Under the pieces are notes generated by a model, which saw nothing but the letters and a program-made list of their open reading frames with translations, was not told the DNA's origin and searched no databases. A DNA stretch of 64,000 nt from Variovorax paradoxus. GTDB lineage: Bacteria > Pseudomonadota > Gammaproteobacteria > Burkholderiales > Burkholderiaceae_C. Below, in pieces: positions 25,942 to 34,007 of this stretch; positions within the stretch are counted from its first letter, which is position 1; the number at the start of each line of letters is the position of its first letter. Position numbers and translations under genes: made by a program. The stretch covers positions 3,348,001 through 3,412,000 of the forward strand of contig NZ_CP046622.1 of NCBI RefSeq assembly GCF_009755665.1, written 5' to 3'.

Positions 25942-26534
25942 GTGCTCAGCACCTTGTAAGCACGCGCAGTGATCGCCTTGCGCTCTGCCAGTTTCAGGCG
26001 CGCCGGGCCATTCACGCGCCCAGTGACTTCATAGATATCGCCTCGCTCTGCCGCCGGCAAGCAACCCTTGTACTCAGCGAAGAACCAGCAGGCCGTAAGC
26101 GCAGCGTGCTCCGGCTCGAGCACGAGCGCCGGGTTGTCCACGTAGTCAAAGCCCAGTGCATCACTGGCCGCTCGATAAGCCGCCTCCCAGGTGAGCTGGA
26201 TGAGCCCACGGCCATGGAAGCCCTTGTAGCGCAGATTGCTCAGCGCTGCCGGCTTTCGCACATAGTCCGCCGCTCGATAGCCGCCTCTCACGAATAGGCT
26301 CGGGAAGATGTCGCGAAGCCGGTCGGCAGAGGTGTAGTTAAGGCCCTCTTCCACCTCCGAAAGTGGTCCGTCGCGCCCTTCCGACTCGATGGCCACTTGG
26401 CCGAGGAAACACGCAGCCACCGCGGCCGAGGTGATACGGAAGCGGCTCATGCCATCGTTCAGATGCCACGCGTAGCGCTCCGAGCTGATGCGTGAGGCGC
26501 CGGTGCAGTCGATAAGGGTTTGGACATCAATCAT
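25938..26534 (-). CDS. GH19 chitinase-like endolysin
   Basis: The 198-residue enzyme has the glycoside hydrolase family 19 fold used by many phage endolysins. The catalytic glutamate is in the QVAIESEG segment near residues 45-52. GLNYTSADRLRDIFP near 65-79 and the substrate-groove motif GFHGRGLIQLTW near 108-119 are typical. It cuts peptidoglycan. There is no signal peptide, so release depends on a holin. The ATG at 26534 was chosen because the frame upstream is Arg-rich and not protein-like. Its stop overlaps the Rz start. Confidence 0.92.
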   Translation of the reverse strand: MIDVQTLIDCTGASRISSERYAWHLNDGMSRFRITSAAVAACFLGQVAIESEGRDGPLSEVEEGLNYTSADRLRDIFPSLFVRGGYRAADYVRKPAALSNLRYKGFHGRGLIQLTWEAAYRAASDALGFDYVDNPALVLEPEHAALTACWFFAEYKGCLPAAERGDIYEVTGRVNGPARLKLAERKAITARAYKVLST

Positions 26535-26574
26535 GGTTTGTTCGGCTCTTTCGCCGCGGTAAGGTTGTTCGGGT

Positions 26575-26757
26575 TCATGGCGTGACGCCGGCACAGCGGA
26601 GGTACTGCGCAACGATTGCTTCGGTGTGCCGGTCTCTCTGCGCGGGCGTGGGATTCGCTGGAAGCGTCGGGAGTGGCGGGCAGTCGCGCGCCGCGGGCGG
26701 CTGAGTCGCACACGCCTGCAAGGCCAGTACGAACAGGACGGCTGCCGCTGTTTTCAT
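26575..26757 (-). CDS. Small putative lipoprotein in the lysis cassette
   Basis: The 60-residue product has a short signal with lipobox LQAC, a Pro-rich start of the mature part (CATQPPAARDCPPLP) and a helical end. It overlaps the upstream gene by ATGA. It looks like an o-spanin, but a full Rz/Rz1 pair is present nearby, so it may have another role in the envelope or be a spare spanin. Confidence 0.6.
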   Translation of the reverse strand: MKTAAAVLFVLALQACATQPPAARDCPPLPTLPANPTPAQRDRHTEAIVAQYLRCAGVTP

Positions 26758-27197
26758 GGGCGCCCCCCTTGGAGCTTCTCGTTGGCCCGCTTGATGGTGT
26801 TGTTCACCGTGGCGGCCGGCGCTGGCGTCGGCGCCGGCGCTGCGGTTGCTTTGGCCGCGGCCTTGGCAGTGATTGCCGCCGTGGTTGCGGTCTTGGCCGC
26901 GGCGCCCACCTGGTCGGCCGCTTCGCCCACCGCTTCAGCCGCGCTCGACGTTGCTTTGGCCGCGTCCGTGACTGCGCCGGCAGCGCTTTCGAGTCGAAGC
27001 CCATAGGCCTTCTGAAGTCTCGCAATCTCTTCGAGGGAAGCTTGCCGTTGCTGCTGCACACCGACGAAGTAGCCGATGCTTACGCCACCACCAAACAGGC
27101 CGCCAATCACGACGCACGCATTGAAAACATGGCGGACGGAACGAGCCAGCCGCTTGGTCGGCTCGAGGGGCGACAGGTCGCTATCAACGGGGTGCAT
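26754..27197 (-). CDS. Membrane-anchored, Ala-rich lysis-region protein
   Basis: The 147-residue product has one Gly-rich membrane helix near residues 26-48 and a long, Ala/Thr-rich helix with a PAPTPAPA stretch near its end. It may be a holin or antiholin subunit or a tail-associated membrane protein. The ATG at 27197 has been chosen because the earlier frame is Cys/Arg-rich. It overlaps the gene before it by 14 bases. Confidence 0.6.
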   Translation of the reverse strand: MHPVDSDLSPLEPTKRLARSVRHVFNACVVIGGLFGGGVSIGYFVGVQQQRQASLEEIARLQKAYGLRLESAAGAVTDAAKATSSAAEAVGEAADQVGAAAKTATTAAITAKAAAKATAAPAPTPAPAATVNNTIKRANEKLQGGRP

Positions 27198-27600
27198 GAA
27201 TCTGCTCCTGAAGTTTCCGAACTTGGTCCCGCAGGCCGTGCATCTCTTCGCTTTGCAACTCCAGCTTCTTGCTTTGAGCCTCGAGCTGAGAGTTCTGCAG
27301 TGCAATGAGCTTGGTCATCTCCGCCATCTGCCCTTCCATGCGCGCAAAGGCCTCGCGCACCTCGTTGCGCTCTTCGGCGAATTTGTCGGCTCGGAGCGTC
27401 ATGGCAACGAGCGCAGCGTCGGAGCGCTCTGCCACGCTTCGCCAGTGCGCAATGGCCGAAACGTTGGCCTCGGTATTCGCACCCTCGAGCTGACGCTGCC
27501 CACGCTGATTCCACAGATAGAGCGCGACCGCAACCGCCACGGCGCCGGCGCCGCCGAGCACGCCCTTCAGTTCTGTGAAGACTTGGATGAAATCGCCCAT
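27184..27600 (-). CDS. Putative holin-like membrane protein with coiled coil
   Basis: The 138-residue product has a single hydrophobic segment (residues about 13-33, Gly/Ala/Val-rich) near its N-terminus and then a long coiled coil with many Glu, Gln and Lys. Its place between the last tail gene and the endolysin suggests a holin or a partner of one, but one-helix holins are too varied to be sure from sequence. Confidence 0.55.
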   Translation of the reverse strand: MGDFIQVFTELKGVLGGAGAVAVAVALYLWNQRGQRQLEGANTEANVSAIAHWRSVAERSDAALVAMTLRADKFAEERNEVREAFARMEGQMAEMTKLIALQNSQLEAQSKKLELQSEEMHGLRDQVRKLQEQIHAPR

Positions 27601-27610
27601 GGGTGTCTCT

Positions 27611-27841
27611 TTAGATTTCGATGACTTCGACAGGCAGAGACGGCGCCTCGCCCTCGATGAGGCCGTCACGCACGAACACCGTGGCACCAACGGCGCCGGC
27701 GGCGCCGACGCCGCGCGCGATCAGGAGTCCGCCGCCAGGCAGTTGCACGGTCGCGACCTCGCCCTCGACCGAGGTGATAGTCCCCACCTGCAGCGGACGC
27801 GCCGGCAACAAGTCGAGAAAGACGCGGTAGATGTTTCGCAT
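27611..27841 (-). CDS. Small prophage protein (76 aa)
   Basis: The product is short and strand-rich, with a central GEVATVQLPGGG that suggests a small beta-barrel or OB-like fold. It follows the long tail-tip gene by only three bases and should be translated with it. It could be a tail-tip accessory or be part of the lysis group; no family recognised. Confidence 0.6.
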   Translation of the reverse strand: MRNIYRVFLDLLPARPLQVGTITSVEGEVATVQLPGGGLLIARGVGAAGAVGATVFVRDGLIEGEAPSLPVEVIEI

Positions 27842-27844
27842 GGT

Positions 27845-29716
27845 TCAGTCCACGTGGGTTTCAAGGCCAATGGTTTGCCGCAAGACCGGGCGGTCCCAGC
27901 TCACGGCGGTGCTACGCACCAATCCAAGCCGGGTGGTGGGCCCGTCGACGTAGCGCACCAGTGCGCCAGGCTGGATGATTCCGGTCTCGGCCAGTACCGG
28001 CATGCGCAGGGTCACGAGCGCTTGGCGGCCGGTGTTCGACAGTTCCGCAAGGCCGCGCTGCCGGGCCGCGATTGCATTGGTAATGAGCGGGTGCGTGACC
28101 ATCGGCGCCACCGAGCCGCCCGCCGCGCCGGCGCGCGTGACTTGCCCGAGCACGCCAGCGCCGGTGGTCCCGCTGACGAAGATGCGGTCATAGGCCGGAA
28201 GACTTCTCCACTCGATGCCCTCCACGCTGGTGACCGCACTCGGAAGCTCGAAGTCTGGGGTGAGCGTGTCCCAGGTCCACGGCGTCGCCGGGTAGCGGGG
28301 CAACACGCGCAGAGTCGGCGCAGTGCGGTGCGGCTGCACGTAGCCGCCGGCAGCACCCACGATGTCTTGCACAGCAGCGATGTAGCTGCCTTGGAAGTTC
28401 CACGTGCCGCCCGGGACGCTCCAATCCTCGAGGCCCCAGGCCACATCCCACCCGATGCCCACGCCGTTGATGGTCAGCGCGAGCGCGGCGAGCTGCTGCG
28501 CGGTTAGCGGGCTGGCGCTGGCGTGGTTCAGTGTTGGCGCATAGGGTGCATCGAGGATCGCTGCACGACCCCTGCCCTGCACGCGAATTCGAGCCTTGCC
28601 AAAGCTGCGCTCACGGGTGTAGCTCTCGGCGCACAGCCGAAACGCCACGCCATTGACGCTGGCTTGTATGTCGACAGGATCGCCATTCGGCCCGGGCTCG
28701 ATAAGCGCGAGCGCGCTCGCCGGCAGCGATGCGCCCCATGTCCAAGTCCAAGAGTCCACATCGAGACTCATGCTGAAGGCGTCCGCCTCGATAGATGCCC
28801 CGTTGTCGACACGGTGCAGTGTGATGTGGTTTTCCACGACGTAGACCCTCCTAACTGGAACGATGACCGTCTCGCCGGCGCCATGCCGCTCGCACACAAA
28901 CACCAAGTTCGTGCCAGCACGCCAAGGCGCCTCGAAGACGAGATTGGGATCGGGGATGTAGCAAGGGTCGAGGGGCGGCTCGGGGGGATGCGGAACAGTC
29001 ACCCCAGGAGTCGGCTGCCGTCCGTCCTGATAGCGGTTGCTCCAACCCTTCACAAGGCTCTTGCCGGTGCCGACCACGGACCACCAGCGCCAGCCCGCGG
29101 GCACCGCATCTTGAAAGCGCGTACGGTGCTGGCCGGCGACGCCTCGGATGCCATCCTGGAACGAAGTGGCGACGCGGCGCTGCATCCCTGTTCCGCTCTG
29201 GAATGCCTGCCAAACCACATCGGGGGCGCGAACCCCGTCGGCAAAGGATTGGTCAGCTTCGAGCTGGCGGCGCTTGCCGTCCTGATACCGCATCCACAAT
29301 GGCCGGCGGTGATCGCGAAAGGCATCCTGCCAGCGCTGCTCGGTGCCTGAAGTTAGGCGCACGCCGCTCATAAACCGCGTGTCAAACCCTGCCGGGGAGT
29401 GCTGCGCATCACGCCAAGCCTGTCCCGCTCGCTCTGACCGCGGCGAGGCATCCTGCCAGCGCCCCTGAATTCGCCCAACGAGTGGCCGCTGCGTATCGCT
29501 GAAGTACACCACGTCGCCCCGAAGCGCAGGCTTCGTGAGCGTGACCGCCCCCGAAACCACGAGCCCGAGCACCACGGCGCCGGAAAGCCCAGGCTTCGAG
29601 AGCGTGATTGCGCCACTGATAACCGCGTCGGTGACCGGCGAGCTGCCACCGTCGCCAAAGACGAGATCGCCCGTGTGAAGCGGTGCACCCTCGAAGACAA
29701 GATCGATCGAGGCCAC
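27845..29716 (-). CDS. Tail-tip/host-interaction protein with tandem QDG-type repeats
   Basis: The 623-residue protein (GTG start) has three parts. Residues 1-80 have a doubled pattern like GAITLSKPGL and GAVTLTKPAL. Residues about 86-232 hold about ten tandem units of 14-15 residues, each starting with a motif such as RWQDA, RYQDG, SFQDG or RFQDA. Residues from about 285 to the end look like a phage tail-hub or receptor-recognition domain with strands and a conserved W-rich part. It is the last long gene of the tail operon, where a host-contact protein is expected. The exact function is inferred from position. Confidence 0.62.
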   Translation of the reverse strand: MASIDLVFEGAPLHTGDLVFGDGGSSPVTDAVISGAITLSKPGLSGAVVLGLVVSGAVTLTKPALRGDVVYFSDTQRPLVGRIQGRWQDASPRSERAGQAWRDAQHSPAGFDTRFMSGVRLTSGTEQRWQDAFRDHRRPLWMRYQDGKRRQLEADQSFADGVRAPDVVWQAFQSGTGMQRRVATSFQDGIRGVAGQHRTRFQDAVPAGWRWWSVVGTGKSLVKGWSNRYQDGRQPTPGVTVPHPPEPPLDPCYIPDPNLVFEAPWRAGTNLVFVCERHGAGETVIVPVRRVYVVENHITLHRVDNGASIEADAFSMSLDVDSWTWTWGASLPASALALIEPGPNGDPVDIQASVNGVAFRLCAESYTRERSFGKARIRVQGRGRAAILDAPYAPTLNHASASPLTAQQLAALALTINGVGIGWDVAWGLEDWSVPGGTWNFQGSYIAAVQDIVGAAGGYVQPHRTAPTLRVLPRYPATPWTWDTLTPDFELPSAVTSVEGIEWRSLPAYDRIFVSGTTGAGVLGQVTRAGAAGGSVAPMVTHPLITNAIAARQRGLAELSNTGRQALVTLRMPVLAETGIIQPGALVRYVDGPTTRLGLVRSTAVSWDRPVLRQTIGLETHVD

Positions 29717-29720
29717 GGGC

Positions 29721-30098
29721 TCAATCCATTACCAACGAGCCGAGGATCGCGCGCGCGCCGGCATAGAGCAGCGTGCCCGTGGTGCCGCTCACCTTGAGAG
29801 CGCCGCTGCCCGCCATGTCCGTCACATCGCCCGCGCCGATGAGCGTGCCCGCGCCGTTGAACAACGTGAAGTTGTCGGCGCTGCCTTGTACGAGGATCAT
29901 GTCGCCGGCCGGGTCGCCCTGCTCGAACACCAGCTGATGCGCGACCAGACTCGCGGCCGGTTGTGCGAACCTCAGCGTAACAAGCGCCGTCGTGCCCGCG
30001 AACAGGATCGCATAGGCGGGGTCGTCGTCGGCATCGAGCAGTGCCGCCATGCCGAGCAGCATGGCGTCGTTGGCGGCGGTCGTGTGCGTGAAGCTCAT
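29721..30098 (-). CDS. Small tail-associated protein (125 aa)
   Basis: The product is hydrophobic for a soluble protein and strand-rich, with a repeat-like NFTLFNGAGTLIGAGDVTD segment. The start at 30098 overlaps the LamG protein stop (ATGA). It may be a tail-tip or fibre accessory; no family is recognised. Confidence 0.6.
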   Translation of the reverse strand: MSFTHTTAANDAMLLGMAALLDADDDPAYAILFAGTTALVTLRFAQPAASLVAHQLVFEQGDPAGDMILVQGSADNFTLFNGAGTLIGAGDVTDMAGSGALKVSGTTGTLLYAGARAILGSLVMD

Positions 30099-31135
30099 GG
30101 GACCAACTCCACCCCGCCGCTCGCGACACTCAGGTTGTCTGCGATCACCGCACGGTAGTTGTGCAGGTAGTCGTACGTGACCACCGAATAAGCCTCCGCA
30201 GCGTCGATGTTGGTGAAAACATACGCGCCCGTCGTCGCATCGCTCCACGTCTCGCCGACCGTTGCGCCATCGCGCTCACGCACGAGACGCACCCGACGCT
30301 TCAGCGGCAGGTTTGCAGGTAGGCTTTTCTCTTTCACGGTGCCGACAAGCCTTCCTTCGGCACCGAGGATCTGGAAGTTGCGGTAGAGCCGTCCTGCAAA
30401 CAGCGGCCTGGCTCCCGAGTAGGCCGCGGCCGGTTGACCAACAGCCAGTGCATAGCGCTGTTGTCCGATCAATATCACCGCCTCGTCAGGAAACGGCGCC
30501 GAAGGTGGCGTGAAATTGGCGCTGTACCAGCCGGTGCCCCTCGTAATGCGGACCTCGTCGATCAATCCCGCATAGTCGTAGGCCGCGTTCCGCATGCTGA
30601 CCTGCGCGCCAATGGCGAGTTGGCCAACTTGATTCGAGAAGTTGACGGCGTTCGCGACGCTCGCCTCGACAACTCCGTCGACACACGCATAGATCGTTCC
30701 CGCCTTCCGAGAGATCGCGACGTGATGCCATGCGCCGTACAGCGACGAGGTGCCAGTCACGAGACTGGCGGTGGTGATGCCGTTCCAGCCATAGAAATGC
30801 AGACGCCCCGCCGCGTTGACCTCCATTTGCCAGCTCGCCTGATTGGTCTGGTAGAAGTCAACAACCTGCATCGCGCGCCCGGTGTTGGTCGGCTTCACCC
30901 AGGCTTCAACCGTGAAGTCTCCCGTACCGAAGACAAAGGACTGCCCGCCCTGCGTAGTGATGAAATCACCGCTCCCATCGAGTGACAAGCACGAACCGCC
31001 GAACTTCGAGTCGGCCGTCGTGAGCTTCGCCCCGTCGGAGGCCTGCCAAAGGTTGTGCATCGCGTCGACGACGTTCGTCGACGCGTTCGGGCCGTCCAGG
31101 TGCAACAGCGCGACTGGAGCGTAGGTAGTGGCCAT
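30095..31135 (-). CDS. LamG/concanavalin-like tail protein
   Basis: The 346-residue protein has an N-terminal LamG-type jelly-roll domain (residues about 5-225), with the marks DGSGDFITT, FTVEAWVKP, WHHVAISRKAGTIYACVDG and DEVRITRGTGWY. Such domains bind sugars, and on phage tails they usually contact the cell surface. The C-terminal 110 residues form a carboxypeptidase-regulatory-like strand domain. The ATG at 31135 shares bases with the previous stop (TAATG). It is likely part of the adsorption apparatus. Confidence 0.8.
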   Translation of the reverse strand: MATTYAPVALLHLDGPNASTNVVDAMHNLWQASDGAKLTTADSKFGGSCLSLDGSGDFITTQGGQSFVFGTGDFTVEAWVKPTNTGRAMQVVDFYQTNQASWQMEVNAAGRLHFYGWNGITTASLVTGTSSLYGAWHHVAISRKAGTIYACVDGVVEASVANAVNFSNQVGQLAIGAQVSMRNAAYDYAGLIDEVRITRGTGWYSANFTPPSAPFPDEAVILIGQQRYALAVGQPAAAYSGARPLFAGRLYRNFQILGAEGRLVGTVKEKSLPANLPLKRRVRLVRERDGATVGETWSDATTGAYVFTNIDAAEAYSVVTYDYLHNYRAVIADNLSVASGGVELVP

Positions 31136-32358
31136 TAGCGCCACGGGCCCGTGACATCGACCAAGATCATCCCCGAGTTCGAGGGACTGGGCACCGTGCT
31201 GGCGCCGCTGTTAGACACAATGAGCCCGATCAGGTTTCGGCCAGACAGTGTCCCGGTGCCTGCATAGATCGCCTTGTGCTGCAGGCCGCCGAGGCCGATC
31301 TGCGGCACCGACAGCAGGCCCGGCACGTCGCATCGAGGCTCTTGTCCGAACGGCGAGGTGTTGAGGTAACGACGAGAGAGGCGCATCGATCCGTCGACAC
31401 GGCTTGGAAAGACACCCAGCGTGCTGTCCATGCCTGACACGGCGGTGCCCCCCGTATATGGGACCGAGTTGTTTCCGAGCGATGACCCCACACCCGTCCA
31501 GTCGCGAGGCATGAAGAGCTGCGCATTCGCGGCACTTTCGAAGCAGCCATAGGTGGGGAATCCGGTGCCCGTACCCGGCTGAACGCCAAGCGCACACGCG
31601 TAGGCGTCGCCACCAGGGCGCAGGGAGATCATGTCGCCGAAGCCGCGCAATGACCCGAGGACGTAGCCGTTGAACGAGCTTCCGTTCGCCACATAGGGGG
31701 AGATGTGGATGAAGAACACCCGACCGTCGCCCACGATGACCCACGATGCCGGCTGTACGGACGCCTCGGCCTTTACCCACCATCCGCCACCTTCCGCAAG
31801 CAAGGCCGATTGCGACGATGTCGGAAACCGCCCTGTGCCAGTATCGATGTCGGACATCGTCTCCATGCCGACAAGGCGCGCGTTCGCCGTGTAGTTGTCA
31901 TCCACGCGCAGGTACATGCGCGTGCCTGCGAGGTCCGCGCTGCGATAGGCTGCCTTGTTCGTGCCTGAGAAGGGCTTCTCCCAGCCCAGAGGGGCAATCT
32001 TGCTCGTGATCGTGCCGGTATAGGCTCCGTCCGGCAGCGCCGTCAGAAAGGTGCAGCTTGTGGCGTTCGGTTTGGTCTGCACCTTCTGCTCGCCGTTCAT
32101 GTCGGCAAAGCCTGTCGGACCGCCGGTCACGCCAGCCAGGAAGATCACCGCGTTCGGGATCGCTGCGTGCGCGCCCGACCACGTGAGTGTTGCAACGCCT
32201 GAGGCCACGACCAGGGAGGTGATGGCCTTCGTATCGAAGCCATCCTTCAGTACCGCGTCCAGCAGAGCCACCAGCGTGCCATTGGCGTTGGTCAGTGCGG
32301 GCGCATTCGCCATCTCGCTGGTGTAGAGCTTGACCGATGTGTCGACGAGAGAAGTCAT
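31135..32358 (-). CDS. Phage tail/virion protein (407 aa)
   Basis: The protein has a helical N-terminal part with SLVDTSVKLYTSEMAN and then a strand-rich body. Proteins of this layout are common in the tail-tip region of betaproteobacterial siphoviruses. The ATG at 32358 was chosen because the upstream frame is not protein-like. I do not assign a sharper role. Confidence 0.65.
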   Translation of the reverse strand: MTSLVDTSVKLYTSEMANAPALTNANGTLVALLDAVLKDGFDTKAITSLVVASGVATLTWSGAHAAIPNAVIFLAGVTGGPTGFADMNGEQKVQTKPNATSCTFLTALPDGAYTGTITSKIAPLGWEKPFSGTNKAAYRSADLAGTRMYLRVDDNYTANARLVGMETMSDIDTGTGRFPTSSQSALLAEGGGWWVKAEASVQPASWVIVGDGRVFFIHISPYVANGSSFNGYVLGSLRGFGDMISLRPGGDAYACALGVQPGTGTGFPTYGCFESAANAQLFMPRDWTGVGSSLGNNSVPYTGGTAVSGMDSTLGVFPSRVDGSMRLSRRYLNTSPFGQEPRCDVPGLLSVPQIGLGGLQHKAIYAGTGTLSGRNLIGLIVSNSGASTVPSPSNSGMILVDVTGPWR

Positions 32359-32366
32359 TGATTGCC

Positions 32367-33995
32367 TCAGGTTGCAGGGTTGTCCACGTCGCCACGGACG
32401 ACGGTCAAGAAGGAGTAGTCGGCCGCCGATGCGGGGCCCTGTTGCACGGTGCGAACCATCCAGACTCCGAACATGGCGCCGACTGTGTTGGCGCGCAGGA
32501 GATTGCCCGGGACCCATCCGCCGCCCCAGCCCGCCGGCTGGATCGTGAAGAACGGCTTGTTGTTGACGCTGTTGATCGGCTGGATAACGGCGTTGATCGA
32601 GAACTCGCCGAGGTTGCCGACGTGCTCGCCGAAAACTTCGACCGTCGACGTTGTCTTGAAGCGCAGCGCCCACCGCTCGGTGTAGGCCCCATCGTTGGTG
32701 ACCGTGATCGGGTATCCGACTGTGTTGTATGTGCCGGGTGCCGGGTCGCCGACAGGGACATCAGAGAAGGTCGTGCCGTTCCATGTCGCTTGGTCGAACA
32801 CCAACGAGACCCGGGCCTTCATGTCGCCGGCCCGCAGCGCGCTCGAAACGTAGGAGCCGATCGGATAGTCGTGCGTGAGAGGCCGCGTGAAGGTAATGGT
32901 CCCATCGATCTGAGCGTCACGCTGCAGACCCGTGTCTTCGATGCTGTGCTCCACCCGCACCGGCTGGGAATAGCCCGTCACGTCATTCCATGTGACGGTG
33001 CCCGCCTCGAGGTTCTCGCTATACCCGGTCTCGATGACGTGCCCGTCGTTGCCGAGCACCCGCACGCGCGAGAGCCGCGTACGACCCACGTTCACCACAC
33101 CGCCGTTGACGGCGGTCGCTGGCGCTGTCGTCGCCCGATGGCCGACCACCGCCAGTTCGCCAGGGCGGAAGATCGGCACCCGCCCGTCGCTGGGCAAGCG
33201 CACTGGGTCGATGCCCAGCAGATCGGCATCGAGCGGCAGGTAGGTAAAGGCGACGGCGTTGTAACGTAGCGTCTCTTGCCGGATCAGATCGATGTAGGCA
33301 GTGGTCAAGCCCGGGATGTCGAGAAACGACAGATCAACGGGCGTGGCGCCGGCCGGCGCCGAAGGCGTGACGCCCACCAGCTTGACCACGCCCGTCGTGT
33401 AGTTGATGCGGCCCTTCACGCGCGGCTCATCGATGGTGCCGTCGCTGTCTGCCGAGTAGTTGAAAGTCGTGCCGTCCTGCATCGTCCCGAGGACGCTGAA
33501 GCTGCCCGTGCGAATGGGCGCGGTCGCAATGCGGAATGTCGAGAGGTAGGTGTTGAAGGGCGTGAATGCACCGTTCACCGGCGCACCCGCCACGCCGCGC
33601 CAGTCGGTGACCGCCGGCGCCATGCCGGCGGGCCAGGTGTTCAGCACCACCTCACCCTGCCCCGACGTCAGCGTGCCGACCTTTGTTCCATTGCCGGTGA
33701 TCGGAGACAGGTCCACATGCAGGTCGCCGCTGGCCTTTGACACGTACCGCTTGCCGCCGGCGCTGAAGCTCACGCCGGACAGCACGAAGGCGTTCGCGAC
33801 ATTGGTCTTCAAGTGCAGTTCGTCCATGTCGCCAGAGAACGACGTGCTGCCGGACGCGGCGCTTGCGTACTTGGCCGCGGCGCTGTTGGCGCCCGCGAGG
33901 GACATGCTCAGCACGGTGTTCGCCGAAATCGCGAGGAAGCTCGAGAGCTCGAGCGCATTGCCGGTCTCTTCGAAAGGAATGGTGACGTTTGCCAT
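32367..33995 (-). CDS. Phage tail protein (542 aa) with a DG-x-GxINYTTG repeat unit
   Basis: The protein is strand-rich and lies between two long tail genes. Near residues 182-210 it has the segment SDGTIDE...GRINYTTGVVKL, which resembles the four repeats of the next protein upstream (34008-36050), so the two share a domain type. The end has large aromatic clusters (GWGGGWVPG). It is a likely baseplate or tail-fibre component. Confidence 0.65.
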   Translation of the reverse strand: MANVTIPFEETGNALELSSFLAISANTVLSMSLAGANSAAAKYASAASGSTSFSGDMDELHLKTNVANAFVLSGVSFSAGGKRYVSKASGDLHVDLSPITGNGTKVGTLTSGQGEVVLNTWPAGMAPAVTDWRGVAGAPVNGAFTPFNTYLSTFRIATAPIRTGSFSVLGTMQDGTTFNYSADSDGTIDEPRVKGRINYTTGVVKLVGVTPSAPAGATPVDLSFLDIPGLTTAYIDLIRQETLRYNAVAFTYLPLDADLLGIDPVRLPSDGRVPIFRPGELAVVGHRATTAPATAVNGGVVNVGRTRLSRVRVLGNDGHVIETGYSENLEAGTVTWNDVTGYSQPVRVEHSIEDTGLQRDAQIDGTITFTRPLTHDYPIGSYVSSALRAGDMKARVSLVFDQATWNGTTFSDVPVGDPAPGTYNTVGYPITVTNDGAYTERWALRFKTTSTVEVFGEHVGNLGEFSINAVIQPINSVNNKPFFTIQPAGWGGGWVPGNLLRANTVGAMFGVWMVRTVQQGPASAADYSFLTVVRGDVDNPAT

Positions 33996-34007
33996 CTGAA
34001 TTGATCC

